Shown here one piece after another: positions 32,770-34,574 of a stretch of DNA of 34,574 bases; within the stretch, counting starts at the first letter, position 1; the number at the start of each line of letters is the position of its first letter. The notes below the pieces were generated by a model that ran no database searches, was not told the origin of the DNA, and was given only the letters and a program-made list of their open reading frames with translations. The translations under genes and the position numbers were made by a program. Location of the stretch: the NCBI GenBank assembly GCA_045537905.1, contig JAZSQJ010000044.1, positions 1 through 34,574 of the forward strand, given 5' to 3'. The stretch is from SIG636 sp045537905. GTDB lineage: Bacteria; Bacillota; Clostridia; Oscillospirales; CAG-382.

Positions 32770-34293
32770 ATGAGCGAAATTCTAAAAGCAATTGAAGAAG
32801 TCAACTCCGTCATTTACGATTACGTCTGGGTAAGGATAGGTCTGTATCTTCTTATAGGTGCAGGCGTAATTATGACCCTTTCCACAAAGTTCTTTCAGGT
32901 AACACACCCTGCCCATTGGTGGAAGAACACCATAGGCACGGTGTTCAAGAAGGACAGCTCCAGCGTTAAGAACAACGACAAAAGGGCAATATCCCAGTTC
33001 CAGTCCCTTTGTACGGCTCTTGCCGCTACCATCGGTACGGGTAACATAGCAGGCGTTTCTGAGGCTATCGTTATCGGCGGTCCCGGTGCCGTGTTCTGGA
33101 TGTGGGTTGCCGCATTCCTCGGTATGATGACAAACTTTTCCGAAAACGTGCTTGGTATCTACTACCGCCGCCGTAATAAGGATGGCGAGTGGTCCGGCGG
33201 TGCTATGTACTACCTTGCCGACGGTCTTGGCAGTAAAAAGGGTATGAAGGGTATCAGCAAGGTTCTTGCCGTGCTGTTTGCCGTTTTTGCTATCCTCGCC
33301 TCCTTCGGTATAGGTAATATGAGTCAGGTTAATAAGATTACCCTTAACATCGACTCTGCCTTCCTCGGCGGTGTTGACCTGGGTGAGATAGGCGGTATAT
33401 CCGTTGTTCATCTTATAATCGGCGCGGTTTTGGTTATCCTTGGCGGTCTAATCATTCTTGGCGGTCTCCAGCGTATCGCCTCCTTTGCAGAGCGTGTAGT
33501 ACCCGTAATGGCTATTATATACATCATCGGCGCTCTTATAGTGTTCTTCGTAAACTACGATATGATAGGCGCAGTGTTCGGCTCTATCTTCCGTCTTGCC
33601 TTTGATGCAAAGGCAGTGGCAGGCGGCACTATCGGTACCGTTATAGTACAGGGCTTCAAGCGCGGCGTGTTCTCCAACGAGGCAGGTCTGGGTTCCTCCG
33701 TAATGGTTCACTCCTCCTCCAACGTTAAGGAGCCTGTAAGACAGGGCATGTGGGGTATCTTCGAGGTGTTCTTTGATACCTTCGTTGTTTGTACCATGAC
33801 TGCATTCGTTGTCCTTTCCTCCGGCTTTATCGACCTACAGACGGGTGCTCCCATCGGTGCGGTTGACGACGCTACCCTCGTTTCCAAGGCGCTCGGCGGC
33901 GTGTTCGGTATCGGCGGCGAGCTGTTTGTTGCAATAGCGATGCTGTTCTTCGCCTTCACCACCGTTCTCGGCTGGTCCCAGTACGGCTCCAAGGCTGTTG
34001 AATACCTCTTCGGCCTCAAGGGAGCAAAGATATACAAGATAATCTTTGTTTTAATGATAATCTCCGGTGCGGTAATGAGCTCCTCCCTGGCGTGGGATAT
34101 TTCCGATACCTTCAACGGCCTTATGATGATACCCAACCTTATAGCGGTAGTTGCTCTTGCGCCGCTGGTTGTAAAAATCACCAACAACTACGTAAACCGT
34201 AAAATCAAGGGCAAGGACGAAAAGGCTATCCTCTCCTACGATGCCCACATCCAGGCAGAGATGGAAGAAGCACTCAAAAACTCTGACGACTAA
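32770..34293 (+). CDS. Sodium:alanine/glycine symporter (AgcS family)
   Basis: A 507-residue polytopic transporter of the alanine-or-glycine:cation symporter family. Family blocks are FQSLCTALAATIGTGNIAGV, GGPGAVFWMWVAAFLGMMTNFSE, SGGAMYYL, GFKRGVFSNEAGLGS and the late VLGWSQYGSKAVEYLF. It imports glycine or alanine with sodium. AAAGGAG lies 8 bases before the ATG. The glycine riboswitch upstream makes glycine the likely main substrate or signal; whether glycine turns it on or off cannot be read from sequence. Confidence 0.95.
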   Translation: MSEILKAIEEVNSVIYDYVWVRIGLYLLIGAGVIMTLSTKFFQVTHPAHWWKNTIGTVFKKDSSSVKNNDKRAISQFQSLCTALAATIGTGNIAGVSEAIVIGGPGAVFWMWVAAFLGMMTNFSENVLGIYYRRRNKDGEWSGGAMYYLADGLGSKKGMKGISKVLAVLFAVFAILASFGIGNMSQVNKITLNIDSAFLGGVDLGEIGGISVVHLIIGAVLVILGGLIILGGLQRIASFAERVVPVMAIIYIIGALIVFFVNYDMIGAVFGSIFRLAFDAKAVAGGTIGTVIVQGFKRGVFSNEAGLGSSVMVHSSSNVKEPVRQGMWGIFEVFFDTFVVCTMTAFVVLSSGFIDLQTGAPIGAVDDATLVSKALGGVFGIGGELFVAIAMLFFAFTTVLGWSQYGSKAVEYLFGLKGAKIYKIIFVLMIISGAVMSSSLAWDISDTFNGLMMIPNLIAVVALAPLVVKITNNYVNRKIKGKDEKAILSYDAHIQAEMEEALKNSDD

Positions 34294-34350
34294 CTAGGGA
34301 TGTAAAAATCGCCCCGACCGCAAAAATTGAATTTGATTGATTAAGAAGTA

Positions 34351-34384
34351 GTTTAGGGTAACACAAGAATGTGTCACCCTAAAC
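34351..34384. other. Long hairpin after agcS, no T-run
   Basis: GTTTAGGGTAACAC pairs with GTGTCACCCTAAAC (13 of 14 pairs, one A-C mismatch) around AAGAAT. No T-run follows, so it is not an obvious terminator; it may stabilise the mRNA end. Confidence 0.7.
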
Positions 34385-34443
34385 TCAGACCGCTGACAAA
34401 GGCACAGAACACGAAAAAGAACAAAATACAATTATTCTAAAGT

Positions 34444-34496
34444 AGAAAATTCAGGGAAGGCATCCCTGAATTTTCTGCATTTTATTTGTTTTTTCG
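34444..34496 (+). terminator. Intrinsic terminator of agcS
   Basis: A perfect 14-bp stem, AGAAAATTCAGGGA with TCCCTGAATTTTCT around AGGCA (34444-34476), followed by a T-rich tract with TTTTTT near 34490. Confidence 0.85.
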
Positions 34497-34498
34497 TT

Positions 34499-34553
34499 CA
34501 AGACGAACCTCGGCTCGCAGTACTAAGTACAGTTTTCGCCTCGGTTCGTCTTG
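34499..34553. repeat. REP-like palindromic element, copy 2
   Basis: CAAGACGAACC (34499-34509) and GGTTCGTCTTG (34543-34553) are perfect 11-base inverted arms. The core CGCAGTACTAAGTACAG is identical to the copy at 21960-22020. It directly follows the agcS terminator. Confidence 0.85.
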
Positions 34554-34574
34554 TCTGCACTCTTTCTCAGCACT

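Overview
The window looks like a chromosomal segment of an anaerobic, Gram-positive Clostridia bacterium, most likely a gut member of the Oscillospirales. This is inferred from gene content and order, not from a marker gene. The evidence is the block xseA-xseB-ispA-dxs-tlyA-nadK-argR-recN, the block scpA-scpB-DUF2953-ytfJ (a sporulation-associated family), nadD/yqeK-LCP-rsfS, a tandem glycine riboswitch, and LPXTG surface proteins with a sortase. No rRNA or tRNA was seen.

Layout. (1) 12-8997, minus strand: a tightly packed housekeeping run, nusB, xseA, xseB, ispA, dxs, tlyA, nadK, argR, recN and a VanZ-like membrane protein. It covers transcription antitermination, exonuclease VII, isoprenoid precursors, rRNA methylation, NADP synthesis, arginine control and recombinational repair. 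One promoter sits before nusB and a second before dxs. (2) 9004-9246: a divergent promoter region. (3) 9247-21860, plus strand: gpmI (plant-type), a site-2-type protease, scpA, scpB, DUF2953, ytfJ, a D,D-carboxypeptidase, rluB, a small Cys-rich unknown, yhbY, a nadD-yqeK fusion, an LCP ligase, rsfS and leuS. Many junctions are 4-base overlaps (ATGA/GTGA), so translation is probably coupled. (4) 21861-22750: about 0.9 kb without genes, full of repeats. It holds two 92-bp direct repeats each with a terminator, a palindromic element between them, three copies of a GTAGGGAC-type palindrome, and a 24-bp tandem array that runs into a promoter. (5) 22751-23413: a membrane protein, possibly YhhN-like. 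(6) 23509-32441: a pilus/surface island with a coiled-coil protein, a dedicated type I signal peptidase, a 1695-residue LPETG surface protein, an LPSTG pilin and a class C sortase. (7) 32446-34496: promoter, tandem glycine riboswitch, terminator and an AgcS-type sodium:amino-acid symporter. (8) The window ends in a palindrome related to the one after leuS.

How the genes work together: in the island the signal peptidase could process the secreted precursors, the sortase would polymerise the LPSTG pilin, and the LPETG giant protein would be a tip or accessory adhesin. A hairpin between pilin and sortase could keep the enzyme below its substrate. The most unusual items are the N-terminal array of seven Cys/HxHxxxC units in the giant protein, the CHAP-like domain behind it that has lost both expected catalytic residues, and the repeat-rich region upstream of the island with its 24-bp iterons.
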